Part shown: positions 40,221-48,633 of the stretch, piece after piece | How positions within the stretch are numbered: the first letter of the stretch is position 1 | Layout: each line of letters starts with the position of its first letter | Source of the DNA: Bacteroidales bacterium | Lineage (GTDB): Bacteria > Bacteroidota > Bacteroidia > Bacteroidales > UBA932 | Direction: 5' to 3' | DNA: 48,633 nucleotides | Assembly: GCA_017447815.1 (NCBI GenBank) | Contig: JAFSMS010000042.1 | Span: forward strand, 1-48,633 | The notes under the pieces: generated by a model | Database searches by the model: none | Seen by the model: the letters and a program-made list of their open reading frames with translations, nothing else | What the model was told of the DNA's origin: nothing | Made by a program: the position numbers and the translations under genes

Positions 40221-40535
40221 TCAGAGGTTTGCTTTGATCTTTTCTACCAGAGCAGGTTTGGGCATGGCGCCCACGGTTTTGTCCACCAGTTCGCCGTTTT
40301 TGAAGAACAGGAGGGTAGGGATGCTCATGATGCGGTACTGGGCGGCCACCTCATCGGCGTCGTCCACATTCACCTTCACCACGGAGATTTGGTCGGCCAT
40401 CTCTTCCTCCACCTCGTCCAGGATGGGAGAGAGCATGCGGCAGGGACCGCACCAGGTGGCCCAGAAATCAACGATGACAAGTTTGCTGTCCTGCAGCAAC
40501 TCGGAGAAATTGGTATTGCTAGCTACTTTTGCCAT
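40221..40535 (-). CDS. trxA: Thioredoxin
   Basis: Cytoplasmic thiol-disulphide oxidoreductase. 104 residues, normal size, no signal peptide. Active site FWATWCGPCRM with Cys29 and Cys32; IPTLLFFKNGELVDK holds the cis-proline. First gene of the minus-strand cluster running to trmB. A -7 box lies at 40557-40564. Confidence 0.96.
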   Translation of the reverse strand: MAKVASNTNFSELLQDSKLVIVDFWATWCGPCRMLSPILDEVEEEMADQISVVKVNVDDADEVAAQYRIMSIPTLLFFKNGELVDKTVGAMPKPALVEKIKANL

Positions 40536-40556
40536 AATTTTTAGTCTTTAATCTTA

Positions 40557-40564
40557 CAAAGATA
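40557..40564 (-). promoter_or_regulatory. -7 box for trxA
   Basis: Minus-strand TATCTTTG, 21 bases before the ATG at 40535. No TTG at the expected distance upstream. Sits in the 40-bp gap after the PG0541-type gene and probably starts the trxA-to-trmB transcript. Confidence 0.5.
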
Positions 40565-40575
40565 ATGAAAAAAAA

Positions 40576-40869
40576 TTAGAGCGCTTCTTCCACCGGAAGA
40601 ACATAGGCCCTCAGGCCCAGGGCGCGGCCCTCCGCATCCGTTTTGCGGAGCGCCTCCATCACCTTGGGGGCCAGGCTGTCTTCCACTACGGAAAGAATGG
40701 CATGGTTCTGCGTGGGCCAGGCATGGGAGCCCAGGTGCGGTTCTCCGTCCACGGAGCCTCGGCCGCCCACGTCCTGCCACACGGTATAGCCCCGCTGGCC
40801 CAGTTTCTCCAGCAGTTCCACAATCTCCTGATTGTAAGCCTGATTATAGGAAATGAATATTGCTTTCAT
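40576..40869 (-). CDS. PG0541-family transporter-associated protein (small PII-like)
   Basis: 97 residues. Sequence and context fit the PG0541 family of small proteins encoded beside RND efflux genes in Bacteroidota: MKAIFISYNQAYNQEIVELL start, YTVWQDVGGRGS in the middle and AILSVVEDSLAPKVMEAL near the end. The beta-alpha-beta order (ferredoxin-like) and a flexible T-loop-like centre recall PII-type regulators, suggesting it may modulate the pump. It starts 3 bp after the RND permease stop. The role is inferred from context only. Confidence 0.78.
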   Translation of the reverse strand: MKAIFISYNQAYNQEIVELLEKLGQRGYTVWQDVGGRGSVDGEPHLGSHAWPTQNHAILSVVEDSLAPKVMEALRKTDAEGRALGLRAYVLPVEEAL

Positions 40870-40872
40870 GGA

Positions 40873-43800
40873 TTACTCTTGTTTTTTAGCCTTTCTTCTT
40901 TCACGGTGTTCGGTGAAACCGCAGTAGAGGACCGGGATCAGGACCAGGGTGATGAGGGTGGACACCGACAGACCCCAGGCCACGGTGGTACCCAGGCCGC
41001 GCCACATCTCGGAACCTTCGCCCCGGCCCAGGGCCATGGGCAGCATACCCAGCACCGTCGTGAGCGTCGTCATCAGAATCGGGCGCAGACGGCTCTTGGC
41101 GGCCATGACGGACGACTCGCGCACGCTGTACCCGCGCTCCTGCAGGAGGATGGTGTAGTCGATAAGCACGATACCGTTCTTCACCACGATACCCAGCAGG
41201 ATGATGATGCCGATAAGCGACATCACGCCGATGGCCAGATTGGCGAGCATGTTGCCCAGCGCCACGCCCACGAAGGCGAACGGGATGGAGAACATGATCA
41301 CGAACGGGCCCATGAAACTCTCGAACTGGGAAGCCATCACCATGTACACCAGGATAACGATCAGAAGCACCAGGAACAGCATGTCCGAGAACATGTCCTG
41401 CTGGTTTTCATAGTCACCGCCGATGCGCCAACTCATCTCCGGGGGAAGCGGATTGGAATTGAGCAGTTCCGTCACGGTTTCCACACCCTCGCTCAGGGAC
41501 TTGCCCTGGGCCATGATGCCGGTGACCATGATGTAACGGTCACGGTTTTTGCGCTGGATGGTGGGCGGCACCTTGGCTTCCTTGATGCGTCCCAGGTCCT
41601 TTACGCGGATACCGCGTCCCTGGGTATTGTAAATCATGATGTTCTCGATATCCTCGAGGCTGGTACGGAACTCCGGAGCGTAGCGCACACGGATGTTGTA
41701 CTCTTCACCGTCCTCCCGGTAGTAGGAGCCCACCGAGCCGGACATGGCGGCCGATACGGCGGCGGCGGCCGTCACGGAAGACAGGCCGTTGAGGGCCAGT
41801 TTCTCACGGTCGAAGTCCACCTCGTATTCCGGGGTGTACTGGTCGCGGGAGAGGATGACCTGGGCGAAGAGTCCGCTGTCCATCATCCGCTGACGTACGG
41901 CGCGGGCGGCCGTCTCCGTATCGGAGAAGTCGTAGCCGTAGATTTCCAGTTGGACGGAAGCGCGGCCTCCCATGCCGCCGCCCTCGCTCACGTTGAACTT
42001 GTTGAGTTCCGGGAAGAGGCGGAGGTCGGCGCGGACGATGTCGGCCAGTTCGCTCACGCTGCGCTTACGGTTTTCCATGGAACCCACATTGATGTTCATG
42101 GAAATGAGGTAGGTGCCGTTCTGCTGCATGGAGGCGAAGGCGTTGTCGGAATCGGCCTGGCCGAAGCGGTAACTCATCACCTTGATCTCGGGAATGTCCT
42201 CGGCGATTTTCTTGTAGATACGGGCCGCCACGTCGCGTGTCACGTCCTGCGCCGTACCGATGGGCAGTTCGATGGTGGCCTGCATGCGGCCGGAGTCGGC
42301 ATTGGGGAAGTACTCGGTCTTCATCCGCGGGATGTAGATGGCCAGCACGGCGCCGAAAATGACCAGCGCCCCCACAAGGATCAGTTTCTTGCGGTTCATG
42401 CACCAGCCGATGAGGTGGGAATAACCGGCCGAAACGGCGTCCAGGGCCTTGTTCACGGGACCGAACACCGCCTTGTAGAGTTTGTTGGTCGTGGGCTTGT
42501 TGTCCATCAGTTGTGAGCACAGCATCGGAACCAGCGTCAGGGCGGCCGTGGTGGACACGATCATGATGATGGACACGATCCAGCCGAGCTGCTTGAACAT
42601 GATGCCGGCCATGCCGGAAATCATGGTCAGCGGCAGGAATACGCACAGCATCGTAAGGGTGGAGGCGATGACGGAGATACCCACCTCGGAGGTTCCGTGG
42701 ACGGCGGCCTCCTTGGGCTTCTCTCCCCGTTCCAGGTGGGACGTCACGTTCTCCAGCACCACGATGGCATCGTCCACCACCATGCCGATGGCGATGGACA
42801 GGGCGCTCATGGAGATGATATTGAGCGTATTGCCGGTGGCAAAGAGGTACAGGAGGGAGGCCAGGAGGGCGATCGGGATACTGAGCACCACGATGAGGGT
42901 GCCCTTCAGGCGGCCCAGGAAGAGGAACACCACCAGCATCACCACCAGGAAGGTGATGAGGATGGTCTCCTTGAGGGAGTTGATGGTGCGGAGGATGTTG
43001 TCGGAGTTGTCCACCACCGTGGTGATGTGGACATCGGCCGGAAGGTTGCGCTCCAGCGCGACCATCTCCTTCTTCACCTTGCGGATGACCTCGACGGTAT
43101 TGTAGCCCGACTGCTTTTGGATGATGATCTGGGCGCCGCGGGTGCCGTTGGTATAGGATTCCTGCGATTTTTCCTCCACGTCATCCACCACGCGGGCCAC
43201 GTCCCGGAGGTAAACGGTACCGCCGTTGAAACTGCCCAGCACCACGTCCAGCAGTTCGGAGGGGTCCTGGAACTCCTTCTTGATGCGGAGGGTATAGGTG
43301 TCCGAGCCGATGTCGATGCTGCCGGAAGGGATGTTCCGGTTTTCGGCGGCGATAATCTGGGAAATGGCGGGGATGGACAGGTTGTAGGCTTCCAGTTTGG
43401 CCGGGTCGCAATAGACCTGGATCTCACGCTTGGGGGCGCCTGCCACCGACACCGTACCCACACCGGACACGCGGGCCAGCGGCGTGGCCACCCTCTCGTC
43501 CAGAATCTTGTCCAGGGCCGATACGCTGGAACCGGCCGTGGCGGCCATGATCATGATGGGCATGTCGTCCACGCTGAACTTGAACAGGAAGGGCAGCGAA
43601 GCCCCGTCCGGCAGCGTCTGGGAAATCATGTCCAACTTGTCGCGGACGTCGTTGGTGGCTTCGTCGATGTCTGTTCCGTACTCGAACTCCAGGGTGAGGA
43701 CGGCAATGTTCTCCCGGGAATTGGACGTGATGTTTTTAAGGTCGGCCACACCGTTGAGGGAGTTTTCCAACAGTTTGGTAAGGTTGTTCTCCACATCTTC

Positions 43801-43968
43801 GGCCGATGCGCCGGGATAGGAACTCATCACCATGATGACGTTGGACTCCACGTCGGGGAAATTATCGACCGGCAGCCGCGTAAGGGCGAAAAAGCCCAAG
43901 ATGGCGAACGCCAGGAAGAGCAGCCCCGTGGTGACCGGATTGTTTACTGCAGTTCTGTAGATACTCAT
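40873..43968 (-). CDS. RND efflux transporter permease (AcrB/MdtB-type)
   Basis: Proton-driven inner-membrane pump of a tripartite efflux system. 1031 residues. Features: N-terminal helix, large periplasmic loops after TM1 and TM7, SIAIGMVVDDAIVVLEN (Asp-Asp proton relay in TM4, about residue 400), GVALGNMLANLAIGVMSLIG and RPILMTTLTTVLGMLPMAL in the second half. It belongs to the HAE1/HAE2-like branch; antibiotics, bile salts or other hydrophobic compounds are likely substrates but unproven. Its start overlaps the end of the adaptor gene by 4 bp. Confidence 0.95.
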   Translation of the reverse strand: MSIYRTAVNNPVTTGLLFLAFAILGFFALTRLPVDNFPDVESNVIMVMSSYPGASAEDVENNLTKLLENSLNGVADLKNITSNSRENIAVLTLEFEYGTDIDEATNDVRDKLDMISQTLPDGASLPFLFKFSVDDMPIMIMAATAGSSVSALDKILDERVATPLARVSGVGTVSVAGAPKREIQVYCDPAKLEAYNLSIPAISQIIAAENRNIPSGSIDIGSDTYTLRIKKEFQDPSELLDVVLGSFNGGTVYLRDVARVVDDVEEKSQESYTNGTRGAQIIIQKQSGYNTVEVIRKVKKEMVALERNLPADVHITTVVDNSDNILRTINSLKETILITFLVVMLVVFLFLGRLKGTLIVVLSIPIALLASLLYLFATGNTLNIISMSALSIAIGMVVDDAIVVLENVTSHLERGEKPKEAAVHGTSEVGISVIASTLTMLCVFLPLTMISGMAGIMFKQLGWIVSIIMIVSTTAALTLVPMLCSQLMDNKPTTNKLYKAVFGPVNKALDAVSAGYSHLIGWCMNRKKLILVGALVIFGAVLAIYIPRMKTEYFPNADSGRMQATIELPIGTAQDVTRDVAARIYKKIAEDIPEIKVMSYRFGQADSDNAFASMQQNGTYLISMNINVGSMENRKRSVSELADIVRADLRLFPELNKFNVSEGGGMGGRASVQLEIYGYDFSDTETAARAVRQRMMDSGLFAQVILSRDQYTPEYEVDFDREKLALNGLSSVTAAAAVSAAMSGSVGSYYREDGEEYNIRVRYAPEFRTSLEDIENIMIYNTQGRGIRVKDLGRIKEAKVPPTIQRKNRDRYIMVTGIMAQGKSLSEGVETVTELLNSNPLPPEMSWRIGGDYENQQDMFSDMLFLVLLIVILVYMVMASQFESFMGPFVIMFSIPFAFVGVALGNMLANLAIGVMSLIGIIILLGIVVKNGIVLIDYTILLQERGYSVRESSVMAAKSRLRPILMTTLTTVLGMLPMALGRGEGSEMWRGLGTTVAWGLSVSTLITLVLIPVLYCGFTEHRERRKAKKQE

Positions 43969-44987
43969 AGCACGTTCACCTTCACACCGTCCTTGAGGGC
44001 GGCCTGGCCTTTAACTACAACCGTCTGGCCGTCGGAGAGGCCTTCGGTAATCTCATATTCGGCGCCTATGTGGCGGCCGGTCTTCACCGGAACGTAACTC
44101 ACGGTACCGTCGGCCTGCAGGACATAGATGAAGCGGGTGCCGGTACCTTCCTGCTTCACGAGGCACTGATCGGGAACCACCACGGAACGGCGGTCGCCGA
44201 AGTTCACCGTCACGCGGGCGTACATGCCCGGACGGAGGGCCTTGTCGGCATTGCTGACTACCACCTCGGCCTTGAAGGTATGGGTGGCGGCATCGATGGT
44301 GGGATAGAGCCTGTCCACCTTGCCTGAGAAACTGCGGCCGGGGAGGGCATCGACGGTGAGGGTCACCTGGTCTCCCCTTTTCACTTTGGCGTATTCGCTT
44401 TCGGAAATGCCCACGTGCAGTTTCACGGGAACCACCTGCTGGACCGTGAACAGCGGGGCCGACATGGCGAACATGTCGCCGGCGTCAAAATTGCGCGCCG
44501 TCACAAAACCGGTGATGGGGCTGCGCAGGATGGTGTTTTCCTCTACGTTCTGGTAGTTGGTCCTGCGCACCTTGTAGCCCAGTTCGGCCGCTTCGAAATC
44601 GCTCTGGGAGACGCCGCCTTCCTCGTAGAGGCTCCTCAGGCGCTGGTATTCGATTTCGTCGTTCTGGATCTGGAGGGCCAACTGGTCCAACTGGAGGCGG
44701 TCCATCTCGGCCAGGATCTGGCCTTTGGACACATAGTCTCCCACTTCCACGTTGATTTTGCGGATGCGTCCGCCCTGCTGGGGCATGATATTGTTCACGG
44801 CATAGGGCTCCACCGTGGAAGCGTAAGTGATTTCCTGGGGTACGTTTCGGGCCTGGGCCACGGCTACTTCCACATTGGGAATCACCTCTGCGGGAACGGC
44901 CGCCGCCTCTTCGGCTTTACGGGAGCCGTTGCCGCCGCAGGAAAGGGCGGCAGCCAGGACGGCCAAAATGGCAAAGTTCTTTTTCAT
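43965..44987 (-). CDS. RND efflux periplasmic adaptor (membrane fusion protein)
   Basis: Links the inner-membrane pump and the TolC-type channel. 340 residues; lipoprotein signal MKKNFAILAVLAAALS-C (Cys17). The usual order is visible: a barrel-sandwich start (GGRIRKINVEVGDYVSKGQIL), a short alpha-hairpin (about 90-130, LALQIQNDEIEYQRLRSLYE), the second sandwich half (LRSPITGFVTARNFDAGDMF), beta-barrel (PGRSFSGKVDRLYPTIDA) and membrane-proximal domain (TGRHIGAEYEITEGLSDGQ). The stop overlaps the permease start. Lies 11 bp after the TolC gene stop. Confidence 0.94.
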   Translation of the reverse strand: MKKNFAILAVLAAALSCGGNGSRKAEEAAAVPAEVIPNVEVAVAQARNVPQEITYASTVEPYAVNNIMPQQGGRIRKINVEVGDYVSKGQILAEMDRLQLDQLALQIQNDEIEYQRLRSLYEEGGVSQSDFEAAELGYKVRRTNYQNVEENTILRSPITGFVTARNFDAGDMFAMSAPLFTVQQVVPVKLHVGISESEYAKVKRGDQVTLTVDALPGRSFSGKVDRLYPTIDAATHTFKAEVVVSNADKALRPGMYARVTVNFGDRRSVVVPDQCLVKQEGTGTRFIYVLQADGTVSYVPVKTGRHIGAEYEITEGLSDGQTVVVKGQAALKDGVKVNVL

Positions 44988-44998
44988 ATCGTTTCTCT

Positions 44999-46513
44999 TT
45001 ATTTTTCTTCAGTGAAATCGTAACCAAGCGTCTGCTCCAGGCCGGCCTTGGCAATGACAAAATTGTAGATGGCCTGCACCTGCTGCAGACGGGTCTGGGT
45101 GAGGGTGAGTTCCGTGTTGTTCAGATCGGTGAACGTGGTCTTGCCCACCTCGTAACTCTTGGATGCGATGTCGTAGGCCTTTTCGGCGCTCTTGAGCGCG
45201 GCCGATGCGGCGTCGTACGTGCGCATGGCCGTTTCCATGGTGGAGAGGCTCTGGCGGATGCCGATCCGCAGCTGCCGCTCGGTATTCTTGCGCTGAAGTT
45301 CCAGCTCGTCGGCCTGGACGCGGGTCTGCCGGATGGTGTGGTACCGCTGTCCGCCGGAGAAGATGGGGATGGTGAGCGAGAACACCATGGTGCTGGACGG
45401 CAGCCACTTCCACTGGCTCAGGTTGAACTTGTCGCTCTGGGTGTAATAGTTGTACGAAAGCTGCATGTTCAGGGTAGGGACATAGGCATACTGCTGCATG
45501 CGGATCTGCTTGGCCAGGGTTTCGGCCTGGATGGCCAGTTGCTGCATCTGGGAGTTGCGGTCCAGCGTGGCCACCTCGGCCTCGTTGATATCATAGAACA
45601 TGTGCTCCGAATAGTCGGACAGGCGGCCTTGCACGTCGATGGCGCGGTCCAGGTCCAGCCCCATCACGGCCTTGAGTTGCCAGAGGCCCAGACGGATGGA
45701 ATTCTCGGCATTATAGAGATTGGGAATGGCGGCAGCGTATGTGCTCTTGGCACGGGCCAGGTCCATTTCCGAAGCCTTCTGCACATTGTAGCGGCTCTCG
45801 GTGAGTTTGAGGTTGCGGGCCGCATTCTCCAAAACGGCGTTGTACACCTCATAGGAGGCCTTGGCCATGAGGACGGCGAAATAGGCCTGTTTCACGGAAG
45901 ACACCGTTCCCAGGCGCGACTCGCGGGCTTTTTCCACGGCCAGTTCCACCTGGTCTCCGGTGATGCGGAGGCTTTCCCATAACTGAAGGTTCACCAGGGG
46001 CATGGAGGCGCTGAGGCCGAAGGTCACCTGGTTGCGGCGGCCCATCTCGATGGGGTCGCTGCTGGAAGTGGTGGTTCCCTCGCTGGGCGTGGGGACATAG
46101 GGGATGAACGGCGTGCTGGTAGCCTCATAGAGTTGTTCGATGTAATACATGATAGGATCCATCAGGCCGGCCATCATGGAAGCCATGCCGCCTCCGCCGC
46201 TTCCGGAAGAACTGCTGCTGTCATCCGAGCCGAAGAACACCTTCTGCTTCTGGATGGCAAAACTGTACATGCCCGAAGCGTTTATCTGCGGGAAAAGAGC
46301 GCCATAGGCTCCCTTCCGGGCATACTTTTGCCGCTGGATTTCCATATCGGCCACTTTGACGGAGGTGTTTTCCGAAAGAGCTATCTTGAGTGCGTCGTCC
46401 AGGCTGATCACGAGGGCCGTATCCGTCACGGGGCGCTCCGTCCCCTGGTACTGTGCCCATGCCGCCGAAGGGGCGAGCAGCAAAAGCAACAAAATCAATT
46501 TTTTCACTTGCAT
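44999..46513 (-). CDS. TolC-family outer membrane efflux protein
   Basis: Trimeric outer-membrane channel of the efflux system. 504 residues from the ATG at 46513 (MQVKKLILLLLLLAPSAAWA-Q); a longer in-frame start at 46564 is not credible because it would bury the signal peptide. Typical helical repeats: LVISLDDALKIALSENTSVK near 45, AKSTYAAAIPNLYNAENSI and VGKTTFTDLNNTELTLTQTR (the classic TolC sequence near the end). A Ser/Gly-rich insertion (SSSSGSGGGGMAS, about 117-130) is unusual. First gene of the four-gene efflux operon. Confidence 0.93.
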   Translation of the reverse strand: MQVKKLILLLLLLAPSAAWAQYQGTERPVTDTALVISLDDALKIALSENTSVKVADMEIQRQKYARKGAYGALFPQINASGMYSFAIQKQKVFFGSDDSSSSSGSGGGGMASMMAGLMDPIMYYIEQLYEATSTPFIPYVPTPSEGTTTSSSDPIEMGRRNQVTFGLSASMPLVNLQLWESLRITGDQVELAVEKARESRLGTVSSVKQAYFAVLMAKASYEVYNAVLENAARNLKLTESRYNVQKASEMDLARAKSTYAAAIPNLYNAENSIRLGLWQLKAVMGLDLDRAIDVQGRLSDYSEHMFYDINEAEVATLDRNSQMQQLAIQAETLAKQIRMQQYAYVPTLNMQLSYNYYTQSDKFNLSQWKWLPSSTMVFSLTIPIFSGGQRYHTIRQTRVQADELELQRKNTERQLRIGIRQSLSTMETAMRTYDAASAALKSAEKAYDIASKSYEVGKTTFTDLNNTELTLTQTRLQQVQAIYNFVIAKAGLEQTLGYDFTEEK

Positions 46514-46633
46514 ACTAACTAAATTAAGCCGCATATTTACTACAAAAATTACACCTGCCACCACATCATTTTAAAATACTTTTTAAAACTTGCGATTTCG
46601 GGGCGAAAAACCGTTGTTCCGCATTATTTTTGC

Positions 46634-46641
46634 TATCTTTG
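46634..46641 (+). promoter_or_regulatory. -7 box for lgt
   Basis: TATCTTTG ends 6 bases before the ATG at 46648. A TTG at 46614-46616 is 17 bases upstream, shorter than usual. If used, the mRNA is leaderless or nearly so. The 134 bp between tolC and lgt starts hold both divergent promoters; for tolC only an imperfect TAATTTTTG is seen. Confidence 0.5.
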
Positions 46642-46647
46642 TGGTCT

Positions 46648-47532
46648 ATGGAATATTTGGTAGTCAATTGGAACATAGACCCTGTCATCTTCCACCTGGG
46701 AGGCATCGAACTCCGGTGGTATTCGGTCTTGTTTGTCAGCGGGTTCATTCTGGGCTGGTATATCATGCGCAGTTTCTTCCGCCGCGAAAAAATCAATGAA
46801 AGCCTTCTGGACCCCATGCTGTACATGCTGCTTATCTGCACCATCGTGGGCGCCCGCCTGGGGCACTGTCTCTTCTATCAGCCGGACTATTATCTGGGCA
46901 GTTGGCAGGGCTTCTGGGAAATCTTCATGCCCTGGAAGGGGGGTCTCGCCAGCCATGGCGGCACCATCGCCATCCTCCTGGGCATCTGGTGGTATGCCCG
47001 GAAATATGGCAGGAAGAACGACTTCGACTACGTCTGGGTGTTGGACCATCTGGTGATTCCGGTCGCTTTCGCAGCCTGCTTCATCCGTCTGGGAAACCTC
47101 TTCAATTCAGAGATTTACGGCGGTCCCACCAGCCTTCCCTGGGGTTTTGTCTTCCAGCGTAACGGAGAAACCGTTCCCTGCCATCCCACCCAACTCTACG
47201 AAGGAGGCACCTATCTCCTGCTGGGCATCGTGCTCATGTGGCTGTACTGGAAAAAACTGGACAAACTGTACCGCGGCACCTTCGTGGGCCTGTTTCTCAT
47301 CGTGTGCTTCGGCAGCCGCTTCCTCATCGAATTCGTGAAAAACCCGCAGGTGGAGTTCGAGCAGGACATGGTCCTCAACATGGGGCAGCTCCTCAGCATC
47401 CCCTTCGTACTGCTGGGTATCGGCTTCCTGGTGTATGCCTATGTGAAAAAACTTCCCGCCGCAGCCGTCCATCCGGAGAGAACGGCGCAGAAGAAAGATC
47501 CCACCCACTTCGCCCACAGCATCGAGAAATAG
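46648..47532 (+). CDS. lgt: Prolipoprotein diacylglyceryl transferase
   Basis: Inner-membrane enzyme attaching diacylglycerol to the lipobox Cys of pre-lipoproteins, the first step of lipoprotein maturation. 294 residues from the ATG at 46648; an ATG at 46630 precedes the promoter box and is not used. Seven hydrophobic helices. Essential residues: LASHGGTIAI (His103) and the Lgt signature FIRLGNLFNSEIYG (Arg147, Asn150, Glu155). Also HPTQLYEG near 188. The lgt stop TAG (47530-47532) is the edge of palindromic element C. Confidence 0.95.
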   Translation: MEYLVVNWNIDPVIFHLGGIELRWYSVLFVSGFILGWYIMRSFFRREKINESLLDPMLYMLLICTIVGARLGHCLFYQPDYYLGSWQGFWEIFMPWKGGLASHGGTIAILLGIWWYARKYGRKNDFDYVWVLDHLVIPVAFAACFIRLGNLFNSEIYGGPTSLPWGFVFQRNGETVPCHPTQLYEGGTYLLLGIVLMWLYWKKLDKLYRGTFVGLFLIVCFGSRFLIEFVKNPQVEFEQDMVLNMGQLLSIPFVLLGIGFLVYAYVKKLPAAAVHPERTAQKKDPTHFAHSIEK

Positions 47533-47639
47533 GGTGGCCCATAACCTCCTGCCACTCAGCCATTTACGTACAATCCTCTGCGCATTTTGCGCAGAGGATT
47601 GTACGTAAGTGCTTCAGGGATAGCGCGTTGTGAGTCACG
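47529..47639. repeat. 111-bp palindromic element, copy C (inverted)
   Basis: Opposite orientation to copies A and B. ATAGGGTGGCC end on the left includes the lgt stop TAG; CGTGAC end on the right (GTCACG, 47634-47639). The core is a perfect 20-bp stem (47564-47583 with 47589-47608) around ATTTT. Compared with copy A, one pair changes from T-A to C-G on both sides (GTATAAT/ATTATAC against GTACAAT/ATTGTAC), a compensating change. Lies between convergent lgt and pgk; likely a two-way terminator. Confidence 0.9.
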
Positions 47640-47655
47640 CGCACGGAAGAGGGGC

Positions 47656-48633
47656 TTAGTCCTGGATGGCGGCGATGCCGGGGAGGACTTTGCCTTCGAT
47701 GGCTTCCAGCATGGCGCCGCCGCCGGTGGAGACGTAACTCACCTTGTCGGCATAGCCCATCTGGGTAACGGCGGCCACGGAGTCGCCACCACCGACGAGG
47801 GTGTAGGCACCATTCTTGGTGGCCTCGGCCAGGTCTTCAGCGATCTGGAGGGTACCCTTGGCGAAGTTCGGAAGCTCGAAAACGCCCACGGGACCGTTCC
47901 AGAGGATGGTCTTGGAGCTCAGGATAATCTTCTTCCAGTTCTCCAGGGAAGCGGGTGCGGCATCCATGCCCTCCCAGTCGTCGGGAATCTCGGTGATGGG
48001 GAAAATCTTGCGGGGCGTGTCGTTGTCGAAGGCCTGGCCGCAGACGGTGGCCACGGAGAGGGACAGGTTTACGCCGCGCTCCTTGGCTTCCTTCATAATC
48101 TCCAGTGCATCGGGAATGAGCTCGTCCTCATGCAGGGACAGGCCGATATGGCCGCCCTTGGCCTTGATGAAGGTATAGCCCATGCCGCCGCCGATGATGA
48201 GGTTGTCCACCTTGCCGACGAGGTTCTTCAGGACGGCCAGTTTGGAACTCACCTTGGAGCCGCCGATGATGGCGGTCAGGGGACGCTGTGCATTCTTGAG
48301 CACATTGTCGATGGCCTTGATTTCGCCTTCCATCAGGTAGCCGAACATCTTGTCATTGGGGAAGTACTCGGCGATGAGGGCGGTGGAACCGTGGGCGCGG
48401 TGAGCGGTACCGAAAGCGTCGTTGATGTAGCAGTCGGCATAGCTGGCGAGGGTCTTTACGAACTCCTTCTGGGAGGCCTTCACGGCAGCCTTGGCGGCTT
48501 TCTTTTCCTCGTCGGAGGCATCCTCGGCCAGGCCGCGGGGCTTGCCTTCTTCCTCGGCGTAGTAGCGGAGGTTCTCCAGGAGGAGGGCCTCACCGGGCTT
48601 CAGGGCATCGGCCTGGGCCTTGGCCTTCTGGCA
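47656..48633 (-). CDS. pgk: Phosphoglycerate kinase, N-terminus beyond the window
   Basis: Glycolytic enzyme making ATP from 1,3-bisphosphoglycerate. The last 325 residues are present; the start is beyond position 48633 (about 90 residues missing), and an internal GTG at 48483 is not the start. Seen: [71 protein letters not shown], and the nucleotide-binding end [17 protein letters not shown] with [18 protein letters not shown]. No inactivating change seen. Confidence 0.95.
   Translation of the reverse strand, partial: CQKAKAQADALKPGEALLLENLRYYAEEEGKPRGLAEDASDEEKKAAKAAVKASQKEFVKTLASYADCYINDAFGTAHRAHGSTALIAEYFPNDKMFGYLMEGEIKAIDNVLKNAQRPLTAIIGGSKVSSKLAVLKNLVGKVDNLIIGGGMGYTFIKAKGGHIGLSLHEDELIPDALEIMKEAKERGVNLSLSVATVCGQAFDNDTPRKIFPITEIPDDWEGMDAAPASLENWKKIILSSKTILWNGPVGVFELPNFAKGTLQIAEDLAEATKNGAYTLVGGGDSVAAVTQMGYADKVSYVSTGGGAMLEAIEGKVLPGIAAIQD

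Noticed and set aside
40702-42516. 604-codon open frame opposite the RND permease
   Set aside because: Its His/Asp/Gly-rich composition is the complement of the permease codons; rejected as a shadow.

Overview
The window is from a chromosome of the order Bacteroidales (phylum Bacteroidota), with fairly high GC for that group. Evidence: an adjacent SusC/SusD outer-membrane pair, a GldH-like lipoprotein beside RicT and HolB, many lipoproteins with Bacteroidota-type lipoboxes, an Rnf operon led by an RseC-like gene, and repeated promoters of the Bacteroidota type (TTTG, 19-21 bases, TAnnTTTG) with little Shine-Dalgarno signal. The genus cannot be fixed from the sequence alone. It is mostly a vegetative core region with a few accessory genes; I see no insertion sequence, integrase, prophage or CRISPR array.

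Layout. 1-6269: an orphan SusC/SusD pair and a small secreted protein. 6369-7148: a ribbon-helix-helix/PIN toxin-antitoxin pair with its own promoter. 7163-11169: a glycan section with a CBM9-like lipoprotein, a GH92 alpha-mannosidase and ManA. 11153-12529: an M23 peptidase lipoprotein and tRNA-Arg(TCT), whose 3' end is partly duplicated. 12574-14512: two divergent exported proteins of unknown function. 14470-18290: polysaccharide export (SLBB/Wza-type and Wzz-type). 18388-22087: Na/phosphate symporter, nitroreductase and Dcu-type C4-dicarboxylate carrier. 22200-23282: an N-acetylhexosamine-1-kinase-like gene. 23436-33109 (minus): one long cluster in the order MerR, NIF3, zinc-ribbon coiled coil, DnaB, DUF3108, RseC-like, RnfB-C-D-G-E-A. 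33530-34336: an exported protein. 34532-40535 (minus): TrxA, outer-membrane barrel, LOG-family protein, polyprenyl synthase, HolB, RicT, GldH-like, TrmB. 40576-46513 (minus): a tripartite RND efflux operon with a PG0541-type small protein. 46648-47532: Lgt. 47656-48633: Pgk, cut by the window edge.

How the genes fit together. GH92 removes alpha-mannose from host-type N-glycans or yeast mannan and ManA isomerises mannose-6-phosphate; with the hexosamine kinase this suggests use of glycoprotein glycans. Rnf couples ferredoxin:NAD oxidoreduction to ion pumping, and the Dcu carrier fits fumarate/succinate metabolism, so the organism is probably an anaerobe.

Most notable signals. (1) A 110-111 bp element with a central hairpin occurs three times (22094-22203, 23330-23439, 47529-47639). 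Its two ends differ, and in every copy the ATAGG(G)TGG end supplies the TAG stop codon of the adjoining gene. (2) A second dispersed repeat (CATTCTGA..GAAGAATCT type) abuts a start or stop codon at three places. (3) trmB appears to carry a frameshift near its N-terminus. (4) Several promoters sit only 3-7 bases before an ATG, suggesting leaderless mRNAs. (5) An intergenic region at 33110-33529 holds paired inverted repeats sharing one arm sequence.
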